Source of the DNA: Pseudomonadota bacterium | GTDB taxonomy: Bacteria; Pseudomonadota; Gammaproteobacteria; Acidiferrobacterales; Acidiferrobacteraceae | Assembly: GCA_021784755.1 (NCBI GenBank) | Contig: JAJYHM010000049.1 | Coordinates: 1 to 64,000 of the forward strand | Direction: 5' to 3' | DNA length: 64,000 nt | Shown here: piece after piece, positions 6,978 to 15,808 of the stretch | How the letters are laid out: the number at the start of each line of letters is the position of its first letter | Position numbering within the stretch: position 1 is the stretch's first letter | Made by a program: the position numbers and the translations under genes | The notes under the pieces: generated by a model | Told to the model about the DNA's origin: nothing | The model's input: only the letters and a program-made list of their open reading frames with translations | Databases searched by the model: none

Positions 6978-7849
6978 CAGACCCGACGCCCCCAGTTCAG
7001 TTTGTGGCGCAAGACCTCGTAGTGGTTACGGCCTTCCGGGTGGAGAAGGGTGACCGGCGCCTCGGAGCGGCAGACGCCCAGGCGATCGCCGCTCGTCACG
7101 CCGAAGTTGGATTGACCGTCGAAGGTCACATGCGCGGTCTGATCGCTCAGTAACACGATCTCGACGTGGCAGCCGCTGTGCACCACGATCGGCCGGTTGC
7201 TCAGGGTTTGCGGACAGATCGGGACCAGCACGATGGCTGCGAGCGTCGGGTGCAGGATGGGGCCGCCGGCGGACATGGCGTAGGCCGTAGAGCCGGTGGG
7301 GGTTGCCACGATGACGCCATCGGCACGCGAGCCGCTCACCAGCTGGCCGTCAATGTAGGTCTCGAATTCGATCAGCCGCGCGAGTTCGCCTTTGTTGACG
7401 ACCACATCGTTGAGCGCCAGGCGCGTGAGCAGCGTCTGCCCGTCGCGGACGATGGTCGCCGACAGGAGAAAGCGTTCCTCCGCCAAGTAATGGCCGTCGA
7501 GGATATGATCGATCATGCCGATGTTGTCCGTGGATACATCGGCCAGGAAGCCCAGACGTCCGGCGTTGACGCCGATCAGGGGGACATGGTGGGGTGCGAG
7601 CGTGCGCGCCACGCCAAGCAGCGTCCCGTCTCCCCCGAGGACGATGGCGAGGTCTATGGTGTCGCCGATGCGATCGAGCGGGCAGGTGGTGACGCCCGTG
7701 ATGTCGAGGGCCGCGGCCGTGTCGGCTTCCACGGTGATCTCGAGGGCCCGCGCCTCCAGGAGTCCATAGAGGCGTTGCAGTAGCTCCCGACCGCCCCGGT
7801 CACCGTATTTTCCGAACAAGCCCACGCGCTTTATGACTGTTTTCATCAA
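6977..7849 (-). CDS. nadK: NAD kinase
   Basis: A 290-residue NAD kinase that phosphorylates NAD to NADP. Key motifs are the GGDGT loop (VLGGDGTLLGVAR), NAGRLGFLADV, and TPTGSTAYAMSAGGPI for nucleotide binding. Length is typical of the bacterial enzyme. It is the first gene of the leftward nadK-recN-GNAT unit. A perfect 14-bp palindrome lies about 22 bases upstream of the start codon. Confidence 0.96.
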   Translation of the reverse strand: MMKTVIKRVGLFGKYGDRGGRELLQRLYGLLEARALEITVEADTAAALDITGVTTCPLDRIGDTIDLAIVLGGDGTLLGVARTLAPHHVPLIGVNAGRLGFLADVSTDNIGMIDHILDGHYLAEERFLLSATIVRDGQTLLTRLALNDVVVNKGELARLIEFETYIDGQLVSGSRADGVIVATPTGSTAYAMSAGGPILHPTLAAIVLVPICPQTLSNRPIVVHSGCHVEIVLLSDQTAHVTFDGQSNFGVTSGDRLGVCRSEAPVTLLHPEGRNHYEVLRHKLNWGRRV

Positions 7850-8139
7850 AGATTTCTCGCAAGGAAACTCGCGATCATGATCGCAGGAGGCGTGGCGCCA
7901 AGCCGCTCATGGTTGCGCGCAGCCCCGTCGGCGCCTCGGGGTCTGGCCAAACGGTGGGCCGCGCCCGAGATCTGCGTCTGGGCGGCCTGTCTTGTTACTG
8001 TCTGAAATAGGGCCGTCGTTCTGACCATACAGCTTCTGATTTCGATCGGGAGTTGATCGACCGCCCGATCCTCATGATTGCAAACACTAGCATGGGGGCC
8101 CCGGCGCGGCCAGAGAGCCGCGCCCCCTCGTGTGCTCTG
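7850..8139. other. nadK-hrcA divergent spacer, no gene seen
   Basis: About 290 bases between nadK and the hrcA promoter without a credible gene. It holds a perfect palindrome GCGATCATGATCGC (7871-7884), an inverted repeat GATCGGG/CCCGATC (8044-8070), and a strong hairpin GGCGCGGC-cagaga-GCCGCGCC (8103-8124) with no T-run on either strand. Roles are unknown; it must contain the nadK promoter. Confidence 0.6.
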
Positions 8140-8168
8140 TTGACACCCAAAGCCGCTATTGGTAGCGT
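8140..8168 (+). promoter_or_regulatory. Predicted sigma-70 promoter of hrcA
   Basis: TTGACA at 8140-8145 matches the -35 consensus exactly. A 17-base spacer leads to TAGCGT at 8163-8168, a weaker -10. The predicted transcription start falls inside the CIRCE operator that follows, the usual arrangement for HrcA repression. Confidence 0.6.
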
Positions 8169-8172
8169 GCCC

Positions 8173-8199
8173 CTGGCACTCGGAAAGCGGGAGTGCTAA
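8173..8199 (+). promoter_or_regulatory. CIRCE operator upstream of hrcA
   Basis: CTGGCACTC, nine bases, GAGTGCTAA. The right arm is the exact CIRCE sequence and the left arm differs from TTAGCACTC at two or three positions. It lies directly before the hrcA ribosome binding site (AGGAGGGGG at 8200-8208), so HrcA should repress its own gene. No second CIRCE was found upstream of grpE or dnaK. Confidence 0.88.
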
Positions 8200-8215
8200 G
8201 AGGAGGGGGTAGCTT

Positions 8216-9259
8216 ATGGTGTCGTTAACGCCTCGTGCCGAACGGCTCCTCAAGGCGCTTATTGAGCAGTATATAGCCGACGGCCTGCCCGTCGGGTCCC
8301 GGACATTGGTTAAGCAGGCCGGCTTGGAATTCAGTCCCGCTACTGTACGTAACATCATGTCTGACCTCGAAGAGCTGGGGCTCATCCGGTCGCCGCACAC
8401 GTCGGCCGGGCGCGTCCCGACCGAGCGCGGCTATCGTTTCTTCGTCAATACCCTGCTTGCGGTCAAGCCGCTGAATACCGAGGATGTCGCGTCCCTGGAG
8501 GACCGATTCCTGGCGGATCAGGATCCCCAGCAACTCATAGAGTCCGTCTCGGGTCTCCTGTCACAAGTCACGAGGCTCGCCGGTGTAGTGCGCGTCCCGC
8601 GACGGGCCGGCGCGGGCTTCCTCCAGCTCGATTTTCTCAGGCTCTCCGCGAGCCGGGTGCTGGTGATCCTCGTAACTCAGGACGGTCAGGTCATGAATCG
8701 GGTCATACACCCCAAGCGACCTTACTCGCCCGCGGAGCTCCAGCAAGCGGCCAATGTCTTCAACAGCGCCTACGCCGGGCGCTCCCTCGAGGAGGTCCGG
8801 CGCTCCCTGGTTGCGGCTTTGCAGCGCGACAGTGAGGACATGCAGAACATTTTGCGCTCCGCGGTGGAGATGGCCCATCAGGTCTTTGCCGGGGAGGAGA
8901 GGGGCGAGTCGCCGCTGTACGTGAGCGGGGAATCCAATCTATTCGCCTTTCCCGAGTTGAGCGATACCGAGAAGTTGCGTCGCCTTTTTGACGCCTTTAC
9001 TGCCAAGCAGGACCTCCTGCATCTCCTGGATCAGAGCATGGTGTCCCAGGGGGTGCAGATCTTCATCGGCGCAGAGTCGGGCTATGAGGCCCTGGAGTCT
9101 TGTAGCGTCGTCACGGCTCCCTACGAGGTGGATGGCCAGATTGTGGGCACAGTCGGCGTCATCGGGCCGAAACGGATGTCTTACGACCGTGTGATCTCTA
9201 TCGTCGATGTGACCGCGCGCCTCCTAAGCGGCGCCCTAAGCCACGGCCAGCCGAGCTAG
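8216..9259 (+). CDS. hrcA: Heat-inducible repressor HrcA
   Basis: A 347-residue HrcA, which represses heat-shock genes by binding CIRCE in a GroE-dependent way. The N-terminal winged helix includes LLKALIEQYIADGLPVGSRT, FSPATVRNIMSDLEELGLI and SPHTSAGRVPTERGYRFFV. The C-terminal GAF-like part ends IVGTVGVIGPKRMSYDRVIS. The ATG at 8216 follows an excellent ribosome binding site. The gene stands just ahead of grpE, which has its own promoter. Confidence 0.97.
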   Translation: MVSLTPRAERLLKALIEQYIADGLPVGSRTLVKQAGLEFSPATVRNIMSDLEELGLIRSPHTSAGRVPTERGYRFFVNTLLAVKPLNTEDVASLEDRFLADQDPQQLIESVSGLLSQVTRLAGVVRVPRRAGAGFLQLDFLRLSASRVLVILVTQDGQVMNRVIHPKRPYSPAELQQAANVFNSAYAGRSLEEVRRSLVAALQRDSEDMQNILRSAVEMAHQVFAGEERGESPLYVSGESNLFAFPELSDTEKLRRLFDAFTAKQDLLHLLDQSMVSQGVQIFIGAESGYEALESCSVVTAPYEVDGQIVGTVGVIGPKRMSYDRVISIVDVTARLLSGALSHGQPS

Positions 9260-9273
9260 AGACATCTTGTCCG

Positions 9274-9302
9274 CTTGATTTGATGCCAGGCCGTCCCCAC
9301 AT
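9274..9302 (+). promoter_or_regulatory. Sigma-32-like promoter of grpE
   Basis: CTTGATT (9274-9280), 14 bases, CCCCACAT (9295-9302). This differs from the E. coli sigma-32 consensus CTTGAAA / CCCCATnT at few positions and has a normal spacer. It sits about 30 bases ahead of the grpE start. Confidence 0.65.
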
Positions 9303-9333
9303 GGCCGCGTGTGTATTCAACGCGGAGCAACCG

Positions 9334-9900
9334 ATGGTAGAGAACGACACGATGGTGGACGAGAAACAGCGGCAGGCGGAGGGCGCGGGGCCCGGCGAGG
9401 AGCAGGGGCCCGGGGACGTGGCCGCGCTTGCCTCAGAACTCGAGAAGGTCCGCGCCGAGCTCGCCGAGAGCCGCGAGCGCCTCTTGCGTGTCGCCGCAGA
9501 CGCCGAGAATACACGACGTCGCGCCGAGCAGGATGTAGCGGCGGCCCGTAAATTCGCCCTCGAACGTTTCGCGGGCGAACTCCTCCCTGTCCGTGATAGC
9601 CTGGAGCGGGCCCGTGCGGTGGATCGGAGTATGGCGGCAGCTGCGACTGAGGCGCTTTTTACGGGGGTGGATCTTACCCTGCAGTTGATGGATTCCGTGC
9701 TCGAGAAGTTTTCGATCACGATGGTCGATCCGGTTGGTGCGCGGTTCAACCCGGATCAGCATCAAGCCATGTCTGTAGTCGAAAGCCCCGATGTACCGGC
9801 CAATCATGTCGTCGAGGTCGTACAAAAAGGTTTTTTGCTGAATGACAGGCTCCTGCGGCCGGCGCTGGTCGTGGTGGCCAAGTCCAAGTCTGACCCTTGA
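9334..9900 (+). CDS. grpE: Nucleotide exchange factor GrpE
   Basis: A 188-residue GrpE, which releases ADP from DnaK. The N-terminal third is acidic and probably disordered. The long coiled coil runs through LASELEKVRAELAESRERLL, then the signature NTRRRAEQDVAAARKFALER. The beta domain has FNPDQHQAMSVV and VVEVVQKGFLLNDRLLRPA. The start is taken at 9334, preceded by CGGAGC; upstream in-frame ATGs overlap the promoter. Its last codons contain the -35 element of the dnaK promoter. Confidence 0.94.
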   Translation: MVENDTMVDEKQRQAEGAGPGEEQGPGDVAALASELEKVRAELAESRERLLRVAADAENTRRRAEQDVAAARKFALERFAGELLPVRDSLERARAVDRSMAAAATEALFTGVDLTLQLMDSVLEKFSITMVDPVGARFNPDQHQAMSVVESPDVPANHVVEVVQKGFLLNDRLLRPALVVVAKSKSDP

Positions 9901-9924
9901 AAAACGCCCCCTAGCCCCCCATCT
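9896..9924 (+). promoter_or_regulatory. Sigma-32 promoter of dnaK
   Basis: CTTGAAA (9896-9902), a 14-base spacer, CCCCATCT (9917-9924): a full match to the heat-shock sigma factor consensus. The -35 element overlaps the grpE stop codon. The predicted start of transcription is about 50 bases before the dnaK ATG. Confidence 0.85.
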
Positions 9925-9982
9925 GGGGAGTCAGCGACCTTACAATTAGCTTCCCGAGACCGGGAGTAAGAGGACAAAAGCG

Positions 9983-11914
9983 ATGGCAAAGATTATCGGG
10001 ATCGATTTGGGAACCACGAATTCGTGCGTGGCCGTGATCGAAGGCGGGAAGCCGCGCGTCATTGAGAATAGCGAAGGCGATCGCACGACGCCGTCGGTCG
10101 TCGCCTACACGAACGATGGTGAGGTGCTGGTCGGCCAATCGGCCAAGCGCCAGGCGGTCACCAATCCCCAGAACACGCTCTACGCGGTGAAGCGCTTAGT
10201 AGGGCGTAAGTTCGATGATGAGATCGTGCAGCGCGACATCAAGATGGTGCCCTACAAGATAGTGCGGGCGAAGAACGGTGACGCCTGGGTCGAGGGGAAT
10301 GGCAAACAGATGGCGCCGCCGGAGGTGTCGGCGCGCGTCCTGCAGAAGATGAAAAAGACCGCTGAGGATTATCTTGGCGAGGAAGTGACCGAGGCGGTCA
10401 TTACCGTTCCGGCCTATTTCAATGACGCCCAGAGGCAGGCGACCAAGGATGCCGGTCGAATCGCCGGCTTGAATGTGAAGCGCATCATCAATGAGCCGAC
10501 CGCGGCGGCCCTGGCCTTTGGTCTTGACAAGAAGGAAGGCGACCGCAAGATCGCGGTCTATGACTTGGGTGGTGGCACCTTCGATATTTCGATTATCGAG
10601 ATCGCTGAAGTCGATGGTGAACACCAGTTTGAGGTGTTGTCCACGAACGGGGATACCTTCTTAGGTGGCGAGGACTTCGATCTGAGGTTGATCGACTATC
10701 TGGCCGAGGAATTCAAGAAGGACGCGGGCATTGATCTGCACAAGGATCCGCTTGCGCTCCAGCGCCTGAAGGATGCGGCCGAGAAGGCCAAGATCGAGTT
10801 GTCTTCGAGTAGTCAGACGGATGTGAACCTCCCTTACATCACAGCGGATGCGAGCGGACCGAAGCACCTGAATGTGAAGATCACGCGCGCCAAGCTGGAG
10901 AGCCTGGTTGAGGAGTTGATCCGACGCACAGTCGAGCCTTGCAAGATTGCCTTGAAGGATGCGGGCCTGAAGGTCACCGAGGTCGATGACGTCATTCTCG
11001 TGGGCGGTCAGACGCGCATGCCCAAAGTGCAGGAGGCGGTGCGGGACTTCTTCGGGAAGGAGCCGCGCAGGGACGTGAACCCCGACGAGGCGGTGGCGAT
11101 CGGTGCCGCAGTCCAGGGCGGTGTGTTGGGCGGTGATGTGAAGGACGTTCTGTTGCTGGACGTGACGCCTCTGTCTCTCGGCATCGAGACCATGGGTGGC
11201 GTGATGACCAAGCTTATACAGAAGAACACCACCATACCAACCAAGGCCGCGCAGGTATTCTCGACCGCCGAGGACAGTCAGACGGCGGTGACAGTGCATG
11301 TTCTGCAGGGCGAGCGCGAGATGGCGGCCGGCAACAAGTCGCTCGGCCGTTTCGACCTCACCGACATCCCGCCAGCGCCGCGGGGCGTGCCGCAGGTCGA
11401 GGTGACCTTCGACATCGATGCTAACGGCATTTTGCATGTGTCGGCGCGCGACAAGGCGACTGGCAAGGAGAATCGCATCGTCATCAAGTCGAGTTCCGGC
11501 TTGAGCGAGGCCGAGATTCAGCGCATGGTGCAGGATGCCGAGGCGCATGCCGAGGAGGACCGCAAGGCGCACGAGCTGGTGGATGCCCGCAATCAGGCCG
11601 AGGCGCTCATTCATGGCACGCGCAAGTCCTTGAAGGATTTGGGAGATAAGGTGGCCGCTGGCGACAAGAGCGCGGCCGAGGCGGCGATCAGCAACCTGGA
11701 GACGGCCTTGAAGGGCGACGATAAGGCGGAGATCACGTCCAAGACTGAGGCGCTGGCCCAGGCAAGCCATAAGTTGACCGAGCAGATGTACGCGCAGGCC
11801 CAGGCCGGCGCGACGCCGGGTGCCGAAGGGCAGCAAGGCGGGGCGCAGCAGGGCTCGGACAATGTGGTCGACGCGGAATTCGAAGAGGTCAACGAGAACC
11901 GTCGCGAAAAGTAA
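9983..11914 (+). CDS. dnaK: Hsp70 chaperone DnaK
   Basis: A 643-residue Hsp70. The ATPase domain opens [20 protein letters not shown] and carries [20 protein letters not shown], the phosphate loop [13 protein letters not shown] and [12 protein letters not shown]. The substrate domain has [17 protein letters not shown], and the C-terminal lid ends in a Gly/Gln-rich tail with [10 protein letters not shown]. Length is typical. A terminator-like hairpin separates it from dnaJ, which should lower dnaJ relative to dnaK. Confidence 0.98.
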   Translation: MAKIIGIDLGTTNSCVAVIEGGKPRVIENSEGDRTTPSVVAYTNDGEVLVGQSAKRQAVTNPQNTLYAVKRLVGRKFDDEIVQRDIKMVPYKIVRAKNGDAWVEGNGKQMAPPEVSARVLQKMKKTAEDYLGEEVTEAVITVPAYFNDAQRQATKDAGRIAGLNVKRIINEPTAAALAFGLDKKEGDRKIAVYDLGGGTFDISIIEIAEVDGEHQFEVLSTNGDTFLGGEDFDLRLIDYLAEEFKKDAGIDLHKDPLALQRLKDAAEKAKIELSSSSQTDVNLPYITADASGPKHLNVKITRAKLESLVEELIRRTVEPCKIALKDAGLKVTEVDDVILVGGQTRMPKVQEAVRDFFGKEPRRDVNPDEAVAIGAAVQGGVLGGDVKDVLLLDVTPLSLGIETMGGVMTKLIQKNTTIPTKAAQVFSTAEDSQTAVTVHVLQGEREMAAGNKSLGRFDLTDIPPAPRGVPQVEVTFDIDANGILHVSARDKATGKENRIVIKSSSGLSEAEIQRMVQDAEAHAEEDRKAHELVDARNQAEALIHGTRKSLKDLGDKVAAGDKSAAEAAISNLETALKGDDKAEITSKTEALAQASHKLTEQMYAQAQAGATPGAEGQQGGAQQGSDNVVDAEFEEVNENRREK

Positions 11915-11929
11915 GTAGGAGTGATATGG

Positions 11930-11969
11930 GGCACGGGCTGGGACTTCGGTTGACGCCCGTGCCTTTTTT
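11930..11969 (+). terminator. Terminator between dnaK and dnaJ
   Basis: GGCACGGGC (11930-11938) pairs perfectly with GCCCGTGCC (11955-11963), followed by six T residues. It is about 15 bases after the dnaK stop and 32 before dnaJ. Since no strong promoter is evident before dnaJ, partial read-through is likely. Confidence 0.85.
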
Positions 11970-12001
11970 CTTTTAAGGTCGGGCTTTTACAGTGCAGGCT
12001 T

Positions 12002-13150
12002 ATGACGACGCGACGCGATTACTATGAGATCCTCGGTGTGGCCCGCGGGGCCGAAGACGCCGAGATCAAAAAGGCCTATCGCCGCATGGCGATGAAGTAT
12101 CACCCGGACCGCAATCCCGACGACAAAAGCACGGAGGCGCTGTTCAAGGAGTGTCAGGAGGCCTATGACGTCCTAAGCGACCCGCAAAGGCGGGCGGCCT
12201 ACGATCAGTTCGGACATGCCGGGGTGCAGGGCGGCGCGGGTCCCGGGGCCGGCCCCTTCGGTGCCGGCGGGGGTTTCGCGGACATCTTCGACAATGTCTT
12301 CGGGGATATCTTTGGCGGCGGCGCCCGTCGCGCGAACCAGGTGTATCGCGGCGCCGATGTGCGCTTCGCCCTGGATCTCTCTTTGGAGGATGCGGTTTTC
12401 GGGACCGAGGCCCGCATTCGCGTCCCGACCCTGGCGACCTGTGATCTCTGTAAGGGGACCGGCGCGCGCGCGGGGAGCGTCCCGGCGAGCTGTCCTACCT
12501 GCGGCGGCCATGGTCAGGTGCGCATGCAGCAGGGCTTTTTCTCGATTCAGCAGACCTGCCCCAATTGCCGGGGTAGCGGGCGGGTCATCACGCAGCCCTG
12601 CGTCGAATGCCGCGGCGAAGGCCGTGCGCGGCGCGCCAAGACTCTGTCGGTTACGATCCCAGCGGGCGTCGACGAGGGTGATCAGATCCGAGTGAGTGGA
12701 CAGGGGGATGCCGGGGAAAATGGCGGGCCATCCGGAGATCTCTACGTCCAGGTCAAGCTAAAGCCCCACCCCTTGTTCCGTCGCGAGCAGGACGACCTGT
12801 ACTGTAAGGTTCCGGTGCGTTTCGGCACGGTGGTCCTTGGGGGCGAGATCGAGATTCCGAGCCTCGATGGGCGCATGGCGCTCAAGATCCCGCCGGAGAC
12901 GCAGACCGACAAGGTATTCCGGGTGCGCGGTAAGGGCGTCAAGAACGTGCGCACAGGCCACATCGGCGATCTCTTTTGCCAGATCACAGTCGAGACCCCG
13001 GTGAAGCTTACGCGCGCGCAGCGCGAGATGCTTGAGGCCTTCGAGGCCTCGGTGCGCGAGGGGGGTGACCGCCATAGCCCGGTCGAGCACTCGTGGCTCG
13101 ATAAGCTGCGCGGCTTCTTCGAACCCAAGGCACGAAGCTCAGGGGAATAA
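12002..13150 (+). CDS. dnaJ: Hsp40 co-chaperone DnaJ
   Basis: A 382-residue class I DnaJ that stimulates DnaK ATPase and binds unfolded clients. The J domain has the HPD motif ([11 protein letters not shown]). A Gly/Phe-rich linker follows ([15 protein letters not shown]). Four zinc-finger repeats are present: [24 protein letters not shown] and CVECRGEG. The C-terminal client domain includes [18 protein letters not shown]. All expected elements are intact. Confidence 0.97.
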   Translation: MTTRRDYYEILGVARGAEDAEIKKAYRRMAMKYHPDRNPDDKSTEALFKECQEAYDVLSDPQRRAAYDQFGHAGVQGGAGPGAGPFGAGGGFADIFDNVFGDIFGGGARRANQVYRGADVRFALDLSLEDAVFGTEARIRVPTLATCDLCKGTGARAGSVPASCPTCGGHGQVRMQQGFFSIQQTCPNCRGSGRVITQPCVECRGEGRARRAKTLSVTIPAGVDEGDQIRVSGQGDAGENGGPSGDLYVQVKLKPHPLFRREQDDLYCKVPVRFGTVVLGGEIEIPSLDGRMALKIPPETQTDKVFRVRGKGVKNVRTGHIGDLFCQITVETPVKLTRAQREMLEAFEASVREGGDRHSPVEHSWLDKLRGFFEPKARSSGE

Positions 13151-13198
13151 AAGCGGACGGCAGCCGTCCTTTGGGAATGACAATAAGGGGGGCTCGCC

Positions 13199-13696
13199 AT
13201 GGCAGAGAAACGCAGATTCGATCCAACTCGCCGCCGGATCATCGTCGCCGCGGGCGGTGTTGCCGCGGCGATGGGATCCGGGACCGTACTCGCCGACTCG
13301 GCGGATAGTCTGAATCTGACCTTTCCGGGCCAGAAGGCCAAACACCACATCGTCTACCAGCTGAATCAGGCTGATCACGGCTATCAGCAGCACATCATGT
13401 CTTCGATCCAGGCCATGCTGCGCCGTTATGGGAGCTCGATCCATATCGTGGTAACCTGCTTCGCCGAAGGGATCAGTGTCGTCCTGAAGAAACCTGTACG
13501 CCCGGTCGCCCGGGACATCCGCACCGCCGTGGCGAGCCTGCACGACTACGGCGTGGACTTTCATGGGTGCGGCAACACCTTGCGGACGCTCAAGCTTACG
13601 AAAGCGGCCTTGTTGCCGCTCGCCACCTACGTCCCCATGGGGGCTGCGGACCTGATGGAGCTTCAACATAAGGGTTACGCCTATATCGCATGGTAG
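13199..13696 (+). CDS. Exported DsrE-family protein (first copy)
   Basis: A 165-residue protein with a twin-arginine-like signal (TRRRIIVAAGG then an Ala/Gly-rich hydrophobic stretch, cleavage near LADS) and a DsrE/DsrF-like domain. The family's conserved Cys is Cys124, in FHGCGNTLRTLKL. In DsrE/TusD proteins such a Cys carries persulfide sulfur, but stand-alone exported members have no assigned job. The Arg pair suggests Tat export, though the motif is not a perfect SRRxFLK. It lies alone between dnaJ and dapB with a good ribosome binding site (AAGGGGGG). A second exported DsrE-like protein is encoded at 55335. Confidence 0.72.
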   Translation: MAEKRRFDPTRRRIIVAAGGVAAAMGSGTVLADSADSLNLTFPGQKAKHHIVYQLNQADHGYQQHIMSSIQAMLRRYGSSIHIVVTCFAEGISVVLKKPVRPVARDIRTAVASLHDYGVDFHGCGNTLRTLKLTKAALLPLATYVPMGAADLMELQHKGYAYIAW

Positions 13697-13756
13697 TGGC
13701 GGCCGACGGGCCGGACCCCTGTTGGCGTCGGGATTCCAATTAGTAAGGGGGAAGTC

Positions 13757-14554
13757 ATGAGGATAGCCGTGGCTGGGGCCACCGGTCGTATGGGGCGCGC
13801 CGTGCTTGCGGCACTGCGGGATCAGGCTGACCTTGAGCTCTCGGGTGCGCTCGCCCGTACGGGTGACGCCGTCTGCGGGCAGGACGTTGCGGTGCTGGTG
13901 GGTGGAGCCGCCTTCGGCGTGTCCGTGACGGACGCCGTCGAGGAGGTCATCGCCGGCTGCGATATCCTGATTGATTTCACCCGGCCGGAGGCGAGCGACA
14001 CGTATGCGGCGGTCTGCGCACGTCTCGGGAAAGGGGCGGTTATCGGCACGACGGGCTTCCCGCCAGCAATGCTTGAGCGGCTGCGCAAGTGGGCCGAGGC
14101 GGGGCGCTTCGTGGTGGCCGCGAACATGAGCGTTGGTGTGACCCTGGCCCTGCATCTCTTGGAGATCGCCGCTCGGGTGCTCCCGGACGCCGATATCGAG
14201 ATCCTGGAGGCTCATCATCGGCACAAGGTCGACGCACCCTCGGGGACCGCACTGCGCCTGGGCGAAGTGGCTGCCGCCGCCCGCGGCCAGCGCTTGGCCG
14301 ACGTCGCCGTCTACGAGCGACACAAGCAGCGTGCGCCGCGTGTGCCCGGAACCATAGGCTTCGCCACGCTCCGCGCAGGCGAGATCGTAGGCGAGCACCG
14401 GGCCTATCTGGCGTCCCCTACCGAACGCCTCGAGATCGCGCACGTCGCCGACAACCGCCAGGTGTTTGCCGAGGGCGCTTTGCGGGCGGCCCGTTTTTTG
14501 ATGAGCCGCCCCGCTGGCCTCTACGATATGCAGGACGTGCTCGGTCTGCGTTGA
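13757..14554 (+). CDS. dapB: 4-hydroxy-tetrahydrodipicolinate reductase DapB
   Basis: A 265-residue DapB, which reduces the DapA product in lysine/diaminopimelate synthesis. The nucleotide-binding loop is VAGATGRMGRAV at residues 4-15. The catalytic His region EAHHRHKVDAPSGTALRLGE is intact, and DILIDFTRPEA and VIGTTGFPP are typical. Its ribosome binding site is AAGGGGGAA. The -35 box of the carAB promoter begins at the dapB stop codon. Confidence 0.97.
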   Translation: MRIAVAGATGRMGRAVLAALRDQADLELSGALARTGDAVCGQDVAVLVGGAAFGVSVTDAVEEVIAGCDILIDFTRPEASDTYAAVCARLGKGAVIGTTGFPPAMLERLRKWAEAGRFVVAANMSVGVTLALHLLEIAARVLPDADIEILEAHHRHKVDAPSGTALRLGEVAAAARGQRLADVAVYERHKQRAPRVPGTIGFATLRAGEIVGEHRAYLASPTERLEIAHVADNRQVFAEGALRAARFLMSRPAGLYDMQDVLGLR

Positions 14555-14579
14555 TTTCGGGCGGCCATCTCGTTACAAT
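14551..14579 (+). promoter_or_regulatory. Sigma-70 promoter of the carAB-greA operon
   Basis: TTGATT (14551-14556), 17 bases, TACAAT (14574-14579), close to consensus in both boxes and spacing. The -35 box overlaps the dapB stop. Transcription should start near 14586, leaving a leader of about 90 bases ahead of carA. Confidence 0.75.
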
Positions 14580-14595
14580 CCCCTGACAAATCCTT

Positions 14596-14661
14596 GTGAA
14601 TAACTCGTTTTCCGGGCGGGAGCGGCGAAGAGCGGCTCCCGCTTTTGTATGTAAACCCTGA
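14596..14661 (+). CDS. Possible carAB leader peptide with arginine codons
   Basis: A 21-codon frame starting GTG and ending TGA at 14659-14661, lying between the predicted transcription start and carA. It contains four Arg codons within five positions (CGG GAG CGG CGA AGA), and these fall in the 5' arm and loop of the terminator-like hairpin. carAB makes a precursor of both arginine and pyrimidines, so an arginine-sensing leader is attractive. Against it, the frame is short, starts with GTG and has no clear ribosome binding site only about ten bases from the predicted transcript end. It is below the ORF-track size limit. Confidence 0.3.
   Translation: MNNSFSGRERRRAAPAFVCKP
14616..14646 (+). 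terminator. Attenuator-like hairpin in the carAB leader
   Basis: GCGGGAGC (14616-14623) and GCTCCCGC (14635-14642) form a perfect 8-bp stem with an 11-base loop, followed by TTTT. It is downstream of the carAB promoter and ahead of the carA ribosome binding site, so it looks like an intrinsic terminator used as an attenuator rather than an operon end. Confidence 0.65.
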
Positions 14662-14677
14662 GGCGGGAGGTACCGTG

Positions 14678-15808
14678 GTGCAACCGGCATTGCTTGCTCT
14701 CGCCGACGGCACTGTGTTCGTCGGCGAGTCCATCGGGGCCGCCGGGGCTTCCCAGGGCGAGCTCGTCTTCAACACTGCCATGACCGGCTACCAGGAGATC
14801 CTCTCGGATCCTTCGTACGCCGGTCAGATCGTCACACTCACCTATCCTCATATCGGCAATACGGGCGTCAATACGCAAGACATGGAGGCCTCCCGGGTCC
14901 ATGCCGCGGGGCTCGTCGTGCGCGACGCCCCGAGCCACTTCAGCAATTTTCGTAGCAACGAGGGCCTTGGGGCCTTTCTGCGGCGCCAGGGGGTGGTGGC
15001 CATCGCCGGGGTCGACACGCGCGCGCTCACCCGGCGGCTGCGTGAGCATGGCGCCCAGAACGCCGCCATAGTGGCGGGTGATTTGGCGCAAGACCGGGCG
15101 GCGGCCATCGCCCTGGCACGCGCTTTCTCCGGGCTCGACGGCCTCGATCTCGCGCGGGTCGTGTCGACCGCAAAGCCCTACACGTGGGACGAGGGGCTTT
15201 GGGAGACAGCGCCTCAGCCGCCGCAGTACCATGTCGTGGCCTTCGATTACGGGATCAAGCGCAACATTCTCCGCAGCCTGGTCGAAGTCGGGTGCCGTGT
15301 GACGGTCGTGCCTGCCCAGACCCCGGCGGCGGAGGCTCTGGCCATGAAGCCCGACGGTGTGTTCCTTTCCAACGGGCCCGGCGATCCGAAGGCCTGTGAT
15401 TATGCCATTGAGGCCGCGCGGGCGCTCATCGAGTCGGGCGTACCGCTTTTTGGGATCTGTCTTGGCCACCAGTTGCTTGGGCTTGCCGCGGGCGGGCGCA
15501 CGGTAAAGATGAAGTTCGGTCACCATGGGGCCAACCACCCGGTCCTTGACGTGGACTCGGGGCGAGTCTTTATCACAAGCCAGAACCACGGCTTCGCGGT
15601 CGACGAGGGAAGCCTACCCCGGGGTCTGCGCGTGACCCATCGCTCGCTTTTCGATGGTTCGGTCCAGGGACTGGCGTTTGTTGATCGGCCTGTATTCTCT
15701 TTCCAGGGGCACCCCGAGGCGAGCCCCGGACCGCACGATGTGTCGCCCCTGTTTTCGCAGTTCGCAGCGCTGATGGGTGCGGCGCGCGGCGCGATTCCGA
15801 GGTCCTGA
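14678..15808 (+). CDS. carA: Carbamoyl phosphate synthase small subunit CarA
   Basis: A 376-residue glutaminase subunit that supplies ammonia to CarB. The N-terminal domain has [15 protein letters not shown] and [20 protein letters not shown]; the class I amidotransferase domain has [15 protein letters not shown] with the nucleophile Cys, and [11 protein letters not shown] carrying the catalytic His/Glu. The track starts at a TTG upstream; I prefer the second of two adjacent GTG codons (14678), seven bases after GGGAGG. The stop shares a base with the carB ATG (TGATG). Confidence 0.96.
   Translation: MQPALLALADGTVFVGESIGAAGASQGELVFNTAMTGYQEILSDPSYAGQIVTLTYPHIGNTGVNTQDMEASRVHAAGLVVRDAPSHFSNFRSNEGLGAFLRRQGVVAIAGVDTRALTRRLREHGAQNAAIVAGDLAQDRAAAIALARAFSGLDGLDLARVVSTAKPYTWDEGLWETAPQPPQYHVVAFDYGIKRNILRSLVEVGCRVTVVPAQTPAAEALAMKPDGVFLSNGPGDPKACDYAIEAARALIESGVPLFGICLGHQLLGLAAGGRTVKMKFGHHGANHPVLDVDSGRVFITSQNHGFAVDEGSLPRGLRVTHRSLFDGSVQGLAFVDRPVFSFQGHPEASPGPHDVSPLFSQFAALMGAARGAIPRS

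Noticed and set aside
10661-11836. 391-residue minus-strand ORF opposite dnaK
   Set aside because: Antisense shadow of a highly conserved, GC-rich gene; no family features.
12173-12511. 112-residue minus-strand ORF opposite dnaJ
   Set aside because: Antisense of the Gly-rich linker of dnaJ; no evidence of expression signals.
13154-13171. Hairpin GGACGGCAGCCGTCC after dnaJ as a terminator
   Set aside because: Three-base loop and only three T residues; too weak to call.
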